NCBI RefSeq assembly: GCF_027579695.1
Contig: NC_083579.1
Span: 68,942,371-69,006,370, forward strand
Direction: 5' to 3'
DNA: 64,000 bases
Source: Neoarius graeffei
Taxonomy: Eukaryota; Chordata; Actinopteri; Siluriformes; Ariidae
Positions 34,438 to 46,203 of the stretch are shown here, piece after piece. How positions within the stretch are numbered: position 1 is the first letter of the stretch; each line of letters starts with the position of its first letter. The notes beneath the pieces are model-generated. The model saw only the letters and a program-made list of their open reading frames with translations. It had not been told where the DNA came from and did no database searches. The translations under genes were made by a program, and so were the position numbers.

Positions 34438-35112
34438 CCTGTGTCTGAAATCCCTCACTTGTTCACTACTCCCTACTCACTAAATAGGGAATTACTATAT
34501 AGAGGACTATATAGTGAGCTCATTGGTAAAATGAAAAAACACTTTCGGACACTACTCCGTCTTGCTGTTACTTATGTCATTACTGTCGCACAATTAAAAC
34601 GTGCCAGATCAGTCAGCTGGTGGGTTTTCAAAATAATAAATACATGCACATATTTTTGTGATGAATACATATTATATTGAGCGTATTTCCCACGTTAATA
34701 AATACAAAGTACTTTGTGTCTGCTGCATCTTTTAAATCAAGGCTGAATACTTTCTTTCTTTTTTCTTCTTTGCCGCTGCCTTTTATTAAATCAAATTAAA
34801 GGCTTTTGATTAATTCCTCACTCTGCACTCTAACTTTTATTCTTGTATTTTATCTGTCTTATTCTATCTTAGCTTTTTTCTTTTTTCTTACTATTTTTAA
34901 TTCTACTTGAATATCCGTTGATCATGTGTTTCTTCCTCTGTCCATTCACCCCCCAACACACTTTTTTCTTTCAGTGTGACCGCAATGCATGATGGTATAT
35001 ATTGCTTGGTTAGTAACCATTGGTTGTACACAACTTTTTACAGTGCATTGTGGGATACTACGAGTCCACTATAAAGGGTGTAATAATTCTCACTATACAT
35101 TCGGACAGCACT
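34438..35112. mobile_element. Probable decayed TIR element
   Basis: The left end has CTGTGTCTGAAATCCCTCAC and paired ACTATATAG motifs. The right end carries ATAAAGGG and TATACATTCGGACAGCAC, roughly inverse. I see no transposase. Confidence 0.4.
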
Positions 35113-35819
35113 ACAAAATGGTGTGTGTGCATGCATAGTGCCCTAAAATCAACTCCCCTTGGAACAGACTCCGAACTGACCTCATAAAGGATAAAGCGTA
35201 TAAAAATAAATGAACAATTTCAATGATATAATAAATAATATCCTTATGACAAGCAATGAAATATTATTCCACATATAATTTAATTTTTAGTTTGTTTTGT
35301 ATCAAAATAGCTCTTCTGAATTGTGGTTCCTCGCAAGGTTTCTGCTTCTTCGGCTTCTGAATAGTTTTTCCGTTCACTCATGTCTGTAAAGCAGCTTCAA
35401 GCGATCTCTAATGTAATAAATTATATAAATATAAAAATTCTATTTCAAGGAAGGAAGAGAAACCATGAACGTCTCATCAGTTTCAACAAGTGGACTTTGT
35501 CCAGCCTTACAGGATGTAGGGCATTGTGGGACTGCAGCTGTTCTGCACAAGACCAGAAGAACGCTGCGGAGGGTGGAACTGATGGCTCAGAATATCATTT
35601 TTATATTTTACATACACACTGCTTCACGAAGCAGTCTGTCTCATAAAGTATACTACATGTCTGGGTCTTTTGGATAGATCATGCTTTTGGCTTTCTACTG
35701 GGTTCTGTGTGGATCTTTTTCTGAAAGGGAAACCCTCTGTTATATGGGTGATATAGAACCACTAAGCAAAGCCAGAGAGTCTGTGATATATATTTATTTT
35801 TTTAGTTACAGCATATGTT
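35113..35819. other. Unassigned sequence
   Basis: No repeat boundary or exon is recognised. Confidence 0.45.
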
Positions 35820-36410
35820 ACATTACATTATATTACAGACATTTAGCAGACAGTCTTGGGCGGCACGGTGGTGTAGTGGTTAGCGCTGTCGCCTCACAGC
35901 AAGAAGGTCCTGGGTTCGAGCCCCGGGGCCGGCGAGGGCCTTTCTGTGCGGAGTTTGCATGTTCTCCCCGTGTCCGCGTGGGTTTCCTCCGGGTGCTCCG
36001 GTTTCCCCCACAGTCCAAAGACATGCAGGTTAGGTTAACTGGTGGCTCTAAATTGACCGTAGGTGTGAATGTGAGTGTGAATGGTTGTCTGTGTCTATGT
36101 GTCAGCCCTGTGATGACCTGGCGACTTGTCCAGGGTGTACCCCGCCTTTCGCCCGTAGTCAGCTGGGATAGGCTCCAGCTTGCCTGCGACCCTGTAGAAC
36201 AGGATAAAGTGGCTAGAGATAATGAGATGAGATGAGCAGACAGTCTTATCCAGAGTGATGTACAACACACCTAGAGCAGCCTGGGAAGCAACTGGGGGTT
36301 AGGTGCCTTTCACCTGGGTCAAGGGCACTTCAACCAATCCTGCTGGTCCAGGGAATTGAACTGGCAAACTTTTGGTCCCAAAGCTACTTCTCTAACCATT
36401 ATGCTTCCCC
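35820..36410 (-). mobile_element. tRNA-headed SINE (third family) split by a type B SINE
   Basis: On the minus strand the head reads ATGGTTAGAGAAGTAGCTTT with a degenerate B-box. The end contains AGCAGACAGTCTT, equivalent to the AGACGCTCTTATCC-type tails of this family. A sibling is at 38885-39075. Confidence 0.65.
35858..36234 (+). mobile_element. SINE type B, full-length
   Basis: Perfect 13-bp TSD AGCAGACAGTCTT (35845-35857 and 36235-36247), lying within the older SINE at 35820-36410. Confidence 0.93.
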
Positions 36411-36564
36411 ATCCATCCATCCATCCATCCATCCATCCATTATCTGTACCCGCTTATCCTGTTCTACAGGGTCGCAGGCAAGCTGGAGCCTATCTCAGCT
36501 GACTATGGGCGAGAGGTGGGATACACCCTGGACAAGTCGCCAGGTCATCGCAGGGCTGACATAG
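36411..36564 (-). mobile_element. SINE type A, 5'-truncated
   Basis: Tail complement (CCATCCATCC) and the last third of the body only, flanked by the 8-bp TSD GCTTCCCC (36403-36410, 36565-36572). Confidence 0.88.
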
Positions 36565-36889
36565 GCTTCCCCATGGTGGTGGAAATCATAAATTCTCATC
36601 AAAGTTTGTATATTTCTTATGGAGTTCTTATATTTAGTTATTAGCTTGTTTGAGCAGTCACTTGAATTGAATGAATTACACAAAATCATTGCAGCAAAAA
36701 TATTATTGCACACATTTGCATAATATTCATTTAATAACTCTGTATTGAGAGGGTTCAAGGAATTTGTATTCAAATGTAAGACATTCTCGCTATGGTACAA
36801 AGTGAAGCTTCGAAATGCCACTATTTTTTCCTAAGACTGTATTCATACATATTGTCCCTTCTTCTTTAAATACGTAACACAAGATTCAG

Positions 36890-37227
36890 CAGGGGTGGCA
36901 TGGTGGTGTAGTAGTTAGCACTGTTGCCTCACAGCAAGAAGGTTCTGGGTTTGAGTCCAGCGGCCAATGGGGGCCTTTCTGTGTGGAGTTTGCATGTTCT
37001 TCCTGTGCCTGCATAGGTTTCCCCCACAGTCCAAAGACATGCAGGTTAGGTTAATTGTTGGCTTTAAATTGACCGTAGGTGTGAGTGTGAATGGTTGTTT
37101 GTCTCTATGTGTCAGCCCTGTGATGATCTGGCGACTTGTCCAGGGTGTACCCCGCCTCTCGCCCATAGTCAATTTGGGTCCAGCTTGCCCATGACCCTGC
37201 ACAGGATAAGTGATAATGGATGGATGG
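36890..37227 (+). mobile_element. SINE type A, internally deleted
   Basis: TSD AAGATTCAG (36881-36889, 37228-37236). About 25 bp are missing before the CCCCCACAGTCC core. Confidence 0.88.
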
Positions 37228-37236
37228 AAGATTCAG

Positions 37237-37787
37237 AGGTTTCTACTGTATAGAATGGCATCAGCAGTCATTATTTATTTATTTTAAAAAAAGTACTTGT
37301 ACTGGTATTGCGTATTGTTCTGATATTGTGTTCATTTACTCATAAAATACTCTAATACCAATATCTGATACCGTACAATACTATGCGACATATGCATTTC
37401 ACAATTAATGATGGCAATCAAAGCAATACAAAGAACGCAAAGTGTAAAGTAAATCTCTGTTAATAATAAGTGCAGTCTCTGGTCAAGTGTGGGCACCCAA
37501 AGACAAAGGTATTTGCAAGTATGGAGGAATAAATCAAGTATGCAGGGAAACTGTAACAAGTAAACAAGAGCAGATCAGTTCTGCAAAAACTGAGACACAT
37601 GCACACTAGAGGCTGACTTTTTTGGGGGGAATCCTGCAGGTCATAGGATTCCTGTGGGATTCCTGTGGAATGGGAGTCAATTTCCCTATTCATTAGGTGA
37701 CTGGGACAAGACTGGACGGGAGAAAAGTCAACAGGTGCAGTCAGGACGGGAATCAAAACAACAGTAGGTCAGTTTTTATATATAAAC
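37237..37787. other. Unassigned sequence
   Basis: Nothing recognisable. A diffuse CCTGTGGGATTCC-type repetition occurs near 37640-37670. Confidence 0.45.
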
Positions 37788-37809
37788 ATCCATCCATCCA
37801 TTATCTATA

Positions 37810-38300
37810 TCAAGTCAAGTCAAGTTTATTGTCAAATATGCTATACATGGGCGGCACGGTGGTGTAGTGGTTAGCGCTGTCGCCTCACAGCAAGAAGGTC
37901 CTGGGTTCGAGCCCCGGGGCCGGCGAGGGCCTTTCTGTGCGGAGTTTGCATGTTCTCCCCGTGTCCGCGTGGGTTTCCTCCGGGTGCTCCGGTTTCCCCC
38001 ACAGTCCAAAGACATGCAGGTTAGGTTAACTGGTGACTCTAAATTGACCGTAGGTGTGAATGTGAGTGTGAATGGTTGTCTGTGTCTATGTGTCAGCCCT
38101 GTGATGACCTGGCGACTTGTCCAGGGTGTACCCCGCCTTTCGCCCGTAGTCAGCTGGGATAGGCTCCAGCTTGCCTGCGACCCTGTAGAAGGATAAAGCG
38201 GCTAGAGATAATGAGATGAGATGCTATACATGCTCGACATACAGCACAGATGAAATTTCAGTCCTCTCTGACCCACGGTGCAAACAGGCAACGCAATATA
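37810..38300 (-). mobile_element. 5'-truncated LINE 3' end
   Basis: On the minus strand it reads to a 3' end with GACAATAAACTTGACTTGAC, a polyadenylation-like AATAAA plus the simple CTTGA tail of fish L2-type elements. Without the inserted SINE it is about 120 bp. Confidence 0.7.
37850..38221 (+). mobile_element. SINE type B, full-length
   Basis: TSD TGCTATACATG (37839-37849, 38222-38232) within the LINE tail. Nearly identical to the other type B copies. Confidence 0.93.
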
Positions 38301-38884
38301 ACCACTTATCCTGTACAGGGTCGTAGGCAAGCTGGAGCCTATCCCAGCTGACTATGGGCGAGAGGCAGGGTACACCCTGGACAAGTCGCCAGATCATCAC
38401 AGGGCTGACACATAAAGACAAACAACCATTCACATCTACGGTCAATTTAGAGCCACCAATTAGCTTAACCTGCATGTCTTTGGACTGTTGGGGAAACCAG
38501 AGCACCCAGAGGAATCCATGCAGACACAGGGAGAACATGCAAACTCCACAAAGAAAGACCTTCATTGGCTGTTGGGCTTGAACCCAGAACCTTCTTGCTG
38601 TGAGGTGACAGTGCTAACCACTACACCACCGTGCCACCCATGTTACATTCAATAAGTGTTAATATGAATAAACACTTTTTTTAAACACAGGAATGGGGTG
38701 GGGATGGGAGCCATTCTTCCAGGATTAGGACAAGAATGGATTTTTTTTTTAAATTCTGTCATGGGACTTGGATGGGACAGGAGTATTTTTGAAGGAGTAG
38801 GATGGGATAGGAATGAAAATCTACTGCTGTGTCAATCTATAATGCACACCTTAGGGTCAACATTTTGGTCACAAATTGTATTGG

Positions 38885-39075
38885 GGAAGCCATGACCGAA
38901 TGGTTAGAGAAGCAGCTCTGAGAGCAGGAGGTCACCGGTTTGATTCCCTAGGCCAGTAGGAATGGCTGAAGTGCCCTTGAGCAAGGCACCTAACCCCTAA
39001 CTGCTCCCCAGGCTTCTCTGGGTATGTTGTATGTCACTCTGGATAAGAGCGCCTGCTAAATGTCTGTAATATCAT
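38885..39075 (+). mobile_element. tRNA-headed SINE (third family)
   Basis: A-box-like ATGACCGAATGGTTAGAGAA and B-box-like GGTTTGATTCC. The body has GAAGTGCCCTTGAGCAAGGC, and the end has TCTGGATAAGAGCGCCTGCT. Confidence 0.8.
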
Positions 39076-39125
39076 GAATTAAGGTGCTATTCACATCAAC
39101 TTGTGCTCATTTTTAATGACCATGC

Positions 39126-39735
39126 TTGTCGATACTGCTCTGCATGCCCAGTTCGACAACCCTCAAGCTCTCTATCTCTATCTCTAAATGCTATAATATC
39201 TTCTACAGAGGGACGATAGAGAGCATCCTGACCAGCTGTCTCACTACTTGGTATGGGAACTGCACAGTTTCTGATCGCAAGACCCTACAGCGGATTTTGA
39301 GAACAGCTGAAAAGATCACTGGAATCTTTCCATCTACTACTGACACTTTGTACAACAACCACTGCATCTGCAAAGCCACCAGCATTGTGGACGAGCCCTC
39401 TCATGGACTTTTCTCTCTCTTGCCATGTGGCACAAGGTATCAGAGCCTCCATGCCACTACCATTAGACTCCGCCATAGTTTCTTCCCTGAGGCAGAAGAT
39501 TCCTTAAATCCTTGCAGCCTTGAAACACTCACTAAACCCAAGTATGCCTTAATAGTACAGCACACTTGCACTTTACAATGCTGCATTAAACACTTTCTAT
39601 GTATGAGACTCTTATTGCTGCTCGCAGTTATCGCAGTGTTGCACCATAGTCCTGGAGAAAGGACATTTTGTCCCAGTGTATACCAGCTATAAAGAGGAAT
39701 GGCAATAAAAACCCACTTGAATTGACTTGATCTTA
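39126..39735 (+). pseudogene. L2-like LINE, C-terminal RT fragment and 3' end
   Basis: Reading shows [38 protein letters not shown] and GLFSLLPCGTRYQSL, the same C-terminal region as the LINE ending at 23203 but from a diverged copy. The 3' end has GCAATAAAAACCC and a TTGAATTGACTTGA tail. The first 80 bp before FYRG are unrelated or very decayed. The catalytic RT core is absent, so it is a dead 5'-truncated insertion. Confidence 0.8.
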
Positions 39736-39792
39736 GACATAAAACTCAGGAAGAGGAGTTCAGTGCCAACAACGTGAAGTGACACCCAACAT

Positions 39793-40093
39793 CATCTTCT
39801 TCGTCCATCCAGTGTGTTCTGGGTTGGGTCCTTTTCCTAGGTTTTCTTGGCTCAGTAAGTATAACCAGATAGTCACTCCTCTGCTGCACTGCTTTTGGTC
39901 ATGGACAATTTAGAGTATCCAACTTGCCTAACTGTGTGTCTTTGGACTGTGGGGGAAACCAGAGAACCCGGAGGAAACCCACACAGACACGGGGAGAACA
40001 TGCAAACTCCACACACCCCGTTGGCCACTGGGCTCCAACCCAGAACCTTCTTGCTGTGAGGTGACAGCGCTAACCACTACACCATTGTTCTGC
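39793..40093 (-). mobile_element. SINE with type A head and a different tail
   Basis: TSD TGACACCCAACAT (13 bp; 39780-39792, 40094-40106). The head and core match type A, but the 3' part (TTCGTCCATCCAGTGTGTTC complement region) is unrelated to the GGATGGATG tail. Confidence 0.8.
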
Positions 40094-40385
40094 TGACACC
40101 CAACATAAACAGAATTAGATAAAATGTTCCATGACACCCCTGATTGATTAATACTACAATGCAAGTTACTTACAGTATTTCATTATCAGTATCTGTATCG
40201 ATATCAACATGTACCAGAATATATGTAATACAGTGGTGCTTGAAAGTTTGTGAGCCCTTTAGAATTTTCTATATTTCTGCATAAATATGACCTAAAACAT
40301 CATCAGGTTTTCACACAAGTCCTAAAAGTAGATAAAGAGAACCCAGTTAAACAACTGAGACAAAAATATTATACTTGGTCATTTA

Positions 40386-40851
40386 TTTAATTGTATATAA
40401 TATATAAGCATAATATGCATAATTATGATATGGGTGTCTGTGTACGTATGGATGTGTATAATTATAGGTATGTGTATATGTATGTACTGTATATATGTAT
40501 TGTATGTGTGTATATATGCATAAGTATCTGTATATATGATTTGATTTGGTCGATATTATACCATGTTGGTATGTCTTGGTATGTTGGTATGTTTTCTTTT
40601 TTTGTTGATTTTGTTTTCTTTTGTATATATAGTTTATTATGGTGGAAAGTCACGTTTGATTAGCGGTGGTATAGAGGGTTAGGATTTGATAAGTTATTTA
40701 CTTCTTCCTAATCCTTTCCGAACATTATGCTACTGCCTTGTGGCTACGCTATTCTGTTTGTTTATGAAGATGTTTTGATGATTGCATTTTTTTATTTTTA
40801 TTTTTATTTATTTATTTTTTGTTTGTTTTTTATATCTTCTTTACTGTTCGG

Positions 40852-40898
<47 letters not shown>

Positions 40899-40903
40899 TT
40901 ATT
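40386..40903 (+). mobile_element. LINE 3' end with (AATC)n tail
   Basis: The insertion ends in ACTGTTCGGAATCAATC repeats of about 13 AATC units. Its body contains CTTCCTAATCCTTTCCGAAC. It lies in the left arm of the Tc1-like element, whose interrupted ATTTATT reads continuously across it. Confidence 0.65.
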
Positions 40904-40962
40904 GAGGAAAACAATCCAATATTACATATCTGTGAGTGGCAAAAGTATGTGAACCTTTGCTT

Positions 40963-41773
40963 TCAGTATCTGGTGTGACCCTCTTGTGCAGCAATAACGG
41001 CAACTAAAAGTTTCTGGTAACTGTTGATCAGTCCTGCACACCGGCTTGGAGGAATTTTAGCCCGTTCCTCCGTACAGAACAGCTTCAACTCTGGGATGTT
41101 GGTGGGTTTCCTCATATGAACTGCTCACTTCAGGTCCTTCCACAACATTTTGATTGGATTAAGGTCAGGATTCTGACTTGGCCATTCCAAAACATTAACT
41201 TTATTCTTCTTTAACCATTCTTTGGTAGAACGACTTGTGTGCTTCGGATCATTGTCTTACTGCATGACCCACCTTCTCTTGAGATTCAGTTCATGGACAG
41301 ATGTCCTGACATTTTCCTTTAGAATTCGCTGGTATAATTCAGAATTCATTGTTCCATCAATAATCTTTAGCAAACTGCAGACGAGCAGCAATGTTCTTTT
41401 TGGAGAGCAATGGCTTTCTTCTTGCAACCCTGCCATGCACACCATTGTTGTTCAGTGTTCTCCTGATGGTGGACTTATGAACATTAACATTAGCCAATGT
41501 GAGAGAGGCCTTCAGTTGCTTAGAAGTTACCCTGGGGTCCTTTGTGACCTCGCCGACTATTACACGCCTTGCTCTTGGAGTGATCTTTGTTGGTCGACCA
41601 CTCCTGGGGAGGGTAACAATGGTCTTGAATTTCCTCCATTTGTACACAATCTGTCTGACTGTGGATTGGTGGAGTCCAAACTTTTCAGAGATGGTTTTGT
41701 GACCTTTTCCAGCCTGATGAGCATCAACAACGCTTTTTCTGAGGTCCTCAAAAATCTCCTTTGTTCGTGCCAT
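40963..41773 (-). pseudogene. Tc1-like transposase with catalytic-core deletion
   Basis: The gene starts MARTKEIFEDLRKSVVDAHQ at 41773. Its paired helix-turn-helix DNA-binding part is intact through GRPTKITPRARRV and TIRRTLNNNGVHGRVARRKP. After LQFAKDY (41357) a deletion joins directly to DGTMNSELYQRILKENV, removing the WSDE-type first catalytic Asp. A TAA then replaces a codon just before DNDPKHT (second Asp region), and EWPSQNP follows. The end is TRY-TGA at 40963. A protein of about 340 residues is normal for the family. This copy could at most make a DNA-binding fragment and cannot catalyse transposition. Confidence 0.88.
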
Positions 41774-42146
41774 GATACACTTCCACAAACATGTGTTGTG
41801 AAGATCAGACTTTGATAGATCCCTGTTCTTTAAATAAAACAGGGTGCCCACTCACACCCGATTGCCATCCCATTGATTGAAAACACCTGCCTCTAATTTC
41901 ACATTCAAATTAACTGCTAATCCTAGAGGTTCACATACTTTTGCCACTCACAGGTATGTAATATTGAATCATTTTCCTCAATAAATAAATAAATGACCAA
42001 GTATAATATTTTTGTCTCATTTGTTTAACTGGGTTCTCTTTATCTACTTTTAGGACTTGTGTGAAAATCTGATGACGTTTTAGGTCATATTTATGCAGAA
42101 ATATAGAAAATTCTAAAGGGTTCACAAACTTTCAAGCACCACTGTA

Positions 42147-42837
42147 TGTCTGGAAAAAAAATCATCAGTGCAGCCCGAGTACTAACTATATTTATGTCTG
42201 AATGTTGTCTAATGATTTTTGGTGTGCAGTCTGTGGGAAATGAACATGCAAGTTTTTTCAAGTCTAGGCTTGAAAAAAAAAGTGTCTTGGGAGTTATGCT
42301 TCATCCTCTCTTAGTCTTCCTGTTGTTTATCCACTTAAATGCTTTTGATTTTGTTGTCTGTGTGAATGTGCGGGAGTGGCCTTGTTGTTAGGCGAGGGTT
42401 TTCTAAGAGCTCTTTGTGCGTAACGTGTAGTAGCAGCCAAAATGATTCTCCTGATACTCATTTTGTGTTGTTGCAGATGCTGCAACAATTTGTGTGAAAC
42501 TGGACCAGATTAAAGCTTTGCTGCAATAAATTATCATACTGCTGCAACAAAATATTTTCTGCAGAAGTCTGCTGGTAGATAGATATACAGACATGTCCCT
42601 CAGCCCAACGAACAAACAACAATAAACCATAACATACACACTGCTAAAACTAAAGTGGCTGCAATGACAACAGAGAATATTGTTAGGAATGTACGCTAAT
42701 CCACCATCAACACACTTTGCAGTCTTCACCACGTTTGGCAGTGTGTTATTGTATGGCTCTAATTACCCCCTCACAGTCCAGATCACTGTGTCTGACCTTG
42801 CCTAATTCTGCTTCCCATGAGAGGGGAGGTTTGTTAA
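42147..42837. other. Unassigned sequence
   Basis: No exon or repeat recognised. Confidence 0.5.
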
Positions 42838-43131
42838 GAAAGAACACACTTTATTTATCACACGTACACTTAAGCACAGTGAAATTCCTCCTCCACATTT
42901 AACCCATCTGAAGCAGTGAACTCATACATGTGAGCAATGAGCACATACACATACCCAGAGCAGTGGGCAGCGATGCTAGGTGCCTTGCTCAAGGGCAAGG
43001 TCTTTGAACTGTGGGGGAAACCAGAGCACCCAGAGGAAACCCATGCAGAAAGACCCCTGTCGGCCACTGGGCTTGAACCCAGAACCTTCTTTCTGTGAGG
43101 CGACAGTGCTAACCACTACACCACCATGTGA
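42838..43131 (-). mobile_element. Chimeric SINE (type A head, third-family tail)
   Basis: The tail complement TTTATCACACGTACACTTAA and AACCCATCTGAAGCAGTGAA belong to the family seen at 49028. The right part carries the type A/B core and head (CTGTGGGGGAAACCAGAGCA to CCACTACACCACCA). The join is at about 43003. Confidence 0.75.
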
Positions 43132-43242
43132 GCATGTCTTAGTTCTGTGTGTGTGTGTGTGGTACAGGATGCACAGAGGAGATCAAGTGTGAGTGTATGC
43201 AGAAAAGGAAGGGAAATACTGTACATATCACCCTGTGGTGGG

Positions 43243-43367
43243 TTTCCCAAAAGCCTCTTAACGCTAAGAACATCTTAACTAGGAGAGAGAGTGTTCATTG
43301 TGCTGCTCGCTCGACCATTTAACAATGATCTTTGTGCTACGATGTTTTTGGGAAACTCGGCACTGGC
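43243..43367. repeat. Short palindromic MITE-like repeat
   Basis: GGGTTTCCCAAAAGC at the left and TTTTTGGGAAACTC at the right are inverse; the interior has AGAACATC/GATCTTTG-like pairing. Confidence 0.6.
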
Positions 43368-43490
43368 ATGTATGGCGGGTCCATCACATGGTATTAGCTT
43401 GACCGATAATCTTTTGTACTGTAATGAGGCTAAATCTTTACAGTGAACAAACAGAGCCTATTTATTTATTTATTTATTTATTTATTTATC

Positions 43491-44075
43491 TATCCATCCA
43501 TCCATCCATCCATCCATCCATCCATTATCTGTAACCACTTATCCTGTGCAGGGTTGCGGGTGTCAGTAACAGCGTTGAGAGCACCAGCTCGAATCAGCTT
43601 CCAAACATGGCCACTCGAAACTACAATTCCCAAGAGTCTCAGCGCCCCCTGTCTTCTACATATTAATTACACCTGTCTCTCATCTCCTTGTCATTTAGCT
43701 CTGCTGCTTAAACCCCTCTCTCAGTCTACCCAGTTGCGAAGTATCATTCAGTGATTCTCTCCTGTCATACCAAGCCATTTGCTTTTGGCCTGTCTTTACG
43801 ATCTCTCGACTTTTATTTACGCTCTCTTTGACCTTGTCTTCTCTCTTTGTCTATGCTGCCCTGTCTGCCAATTGCTCGACCCCTGCCCGTGACTCCGACT
43901 ACAATTCTCGTCCTCCGATTTGGCTTTGTTTCCAGTTTGCTTCACCCGCTCTCCCCTGCGCCTGCATCCGTAAGTGCCTGCACTCTGACAGCAGGCAAGC
44001 TGGAGCCAATCCCAGCTGACTATGGGCGAGAGGTGGGGTACACCCTGGACAAGTCACCAGGTCATCGCAGGGCTT
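43491..44075 (-). mobile_element. SINE type A interrupted by a solo-LTR-like element
   Basis: A CATCCATCC tail complement and the start of the body run to 43560. The body resumes at 43991 and continues to CATCGCAGGGCT (44075), where it is cut by another repeat. Confidence 0.8.
43561..43990. mobile_element. Solo-LTR-like element
   Basis: The 430-bp insert starts TGTCAGTAAC and ends CTCTGACA, giving TG...CA ends. The 5-bp flanks GCGGG and GCAGG differ at one base. CT-rich composition and a TTAAACCCC motif fit a gypsy-type LTR. No internal retroviral-like genes are present. Confidence 0.6.
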
Positions 44076-44575
44076 TATTACCTTGCTCGGGACGGAGTCC
44101 ACCAGGGGGTGAGGTATTGTTTCTGGTGGGGTTTATTTCTTTGTTTATGATATTATGGGAAAACGGCTGGACTAATCTTCATGAAACTTTCAGGACAGAT
44201 TGGCATTGGTCTCAAATAGAACCTCCAACATTTTGGGGGTCATCCAGTCAAGGTCAAGGTTTTTGTGGCTACTGCTTCATATAGAGGCGGTAACCACTAT
44301 ATCATCATGCTGTAAGAATGTAAGAGTGTAACAATCATGCAGTACGGTGTGTTCTGATTGGCTGAGAGCAGTAAGTTGTACAGTGTGTTCTGATTGGCTG
44401 AGAGCAGCAGAGAATCAGAATCAGAACCAGGTTTATTGGCCAAGTATGGTCACACACAAGGTCAAAATCAAGGTCAAGGTCACCAAAAAGGTCAAAATCG
44501 TTTTTTCGCAATATCTTCCTTCATATTCATCGTAAGTGCTACCGGGCGAGGTTTGTTTTGCCTGGCAACACTTGC
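44076..44575 (-). repeat. Parts of the half-site repeat element
   Basis: 44076-44282 is the inverse of the 3' terminus of the element at 27967-28811 (ACCAGGGGGTGAGGTATTGT, AAACGGCTGGACTAATCTTC). 44455-44510 again shows AAGGTCAAAATCAAGGTCAA. Between them lie a tandemly doubled segment (44341-44405) and a LINE-tail scrap with GGTTTATTGGCCAAGTATGG. Confidence 0.55.
44341..44405. repeat. Direct duplication with CCAAT-type motif
   Basis: GTGTTCTGATTGGCTGAGAG followed by CAG occurs twice, about 37 bp apart. ATTGG is the inverted CCAAT box core, but there is no promoter context. Confidence 0.6.
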
Positions 44576-44576
44576 T

Positions 44577-44656
<80 letters not shown>
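44577..44656. repeat. (TCTA)n microsatellite
   Basis: About 20 perfect tetranucleotide units. Confidence 0.95.
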
Positions 44657-44657
<1 letters not shown>

Positions 44658-46027
44658 TAAAAGACAGGTCGAGCTTTTAACCGAGGCATGCGATTTCCTT
44701 GTTTTCTGGTGGGCGGGGCGTGATGGTGGGAGGGATGGAAGTGAGCTATAGCGATATAGTGAATTTATAGTTAACTATAAAAACCAATAGCATCTCCTGT
44801 AAACTTTTAACCTCTGCATGGGTTGCATTTTGATCACCAGAATATAACATAGGTCTACTCTCTGAAGACTCGGGACTCATAAAAACTGACTAGCTACATT
44901 TGTCAGACATCTCACTTGAAAGAAAACACAGTTGAGAAGAGTGCCTTGGCCTTACTCGTGCACTTTGTTTCCAGAGATTCTGCACTTCTGAACTGAAGAC
45001 ACGCCGACTCTACGAACATACCTTTTTTTTTTTTTCATTCTGTCTCCATTAGTGGTTTGGAACTGATGAACTGCCTGCAGTTCTGCTGGTTACTGTAATA
45101 AATACTCTTCTTAGCCCATGTGTATCTGAACCGTTAGTCCCATCAAACATCTGATCAGCCTCCACTTTCCCTGAAGGTACAAAGATCTATTTCACTTGTA
45201 GTGATTATTAGCGGCTGGGACAATCTGCAGTTCAATGCAGAGGCATTTCTGTTGTGTGTTTGGAGAGAATTTAATGGAATTGGTCCTGATTTTCTGAACA
45301 GTGCTGGAGAACCATGGGATGAGAAGTACAAATGTCTCCTTGCGGTGAGAGAGGGATGAAGTTGCCAATTCTCTTTGGATCGTTTAAACTCTTGAGGGAA
45401 AGTGGGAAAGGTTTTTCTTCCAGTCAGCGGAAGAAAACTGATGATATGGTAAAGAGGGATGAGGAAAGATGGATGTGATCTATTATATATTGCATGTTTT
45501 CCCAGAACTATATTATGCTATTCAAGAATGTGTTGTAATGTTTAAATCACATGCAACATTAACGAGCAGCTGATTTATTGCGTTTTGCCTTCAGTGTCTC
45601 TAGATAGTTGTTTCAGTGAACTAATTGCTACAGAAGGCGTGTGTATGTTAACGAGGGCTTTTATGAGTTTGTAATAAGTAGCACCCAATGGCATCATCTT
45701 TCTTGCTCATGTCTCATACTCTTACGGTGCCAATCCCATGTTTTTGGGACCAATCTGTACAGTACAGTATGAGTAGGATTTGCAGAATCAAACCAGTGCA
45801 TTTGTTCGCTGGTGCAAGATTAACGGCCATGTATAATGACATCACTGTAGTAGCTTTATCATCTTTATAACTCTATCATTCTTTATAGTGAAGTTGAATG
45901 GTTCAAAACCTTCCATGATGATTTTAAATAATGGACCTCTCAATGATTTGAGCTGAGATTGCAGTTGAGATGGTAAAAACGGTGACAAGGCCTATTGCAA
46001 GCCAAGCAGCTGCAAATCTGTGACACT
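44657..46027. other. Unassigned sequence
   Basis: No gene or repeat recognised. Repeat-poor compared with most of the window. Confidence 0.5.
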
Positions 46028-46203
46028 TACAGTGCTGTGCAAAAGTCTTCAGCACATGTAAAGAAATGCTGTAGACCAAAAATGGCGTAAAATAATTAAA
46101 TTAAATGTTTCAGCATTTTAAAAAATACTATAAGCACTAAGCCATAATAAATGAAACAAAGTCAATATTTGGTGTGAGACGACCCTTTATTAAAAAAAAA
46201 GTA

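Larger units (their letters stand above)
37788..38639 (-). mobile_element. SINE type A split by a LINE tail
   Basis: The CATCCATCC tail complement (37788) and the remainder from 38301 to the head complement (38639) belong together. Between them lies a LINE 3' end that itself holds a type B SINE, giving three layers. Confidence 0.85.
40231..42144 (-). mobile_element. Tc1-like transposon, deleted and interrupted
   Basis: TIRs CAGTGGTGCTTGAAAGTTTG and its inverse ending at 42144, flanked by TA. Long subterminal inverted arms (over 150 bp) pair through ATTTATGCAGAAATATAGAA. A LINE tail is inserted at 40386-40903. Confidence 0.92.

Noticed and set aside
41222-41815. 197-codon plus-strand frame
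   Set aside because: Antisense shadow of the Tc1-like transposase pseudogene.
43561-43990. Possible endogenous retrovirus
   Set aside because: Only an LTR-like 430-bp unit is present; no gag, pol or env sequence is seen on either strand nearby.
44577-44656. Regular repeats that might suggest a CRISPR array
   Set aside because: A pure TCTA microsatellite without spacers; the genome is eukaryotic and other arrays (27967, 55516) have no repeat-spacer layout.
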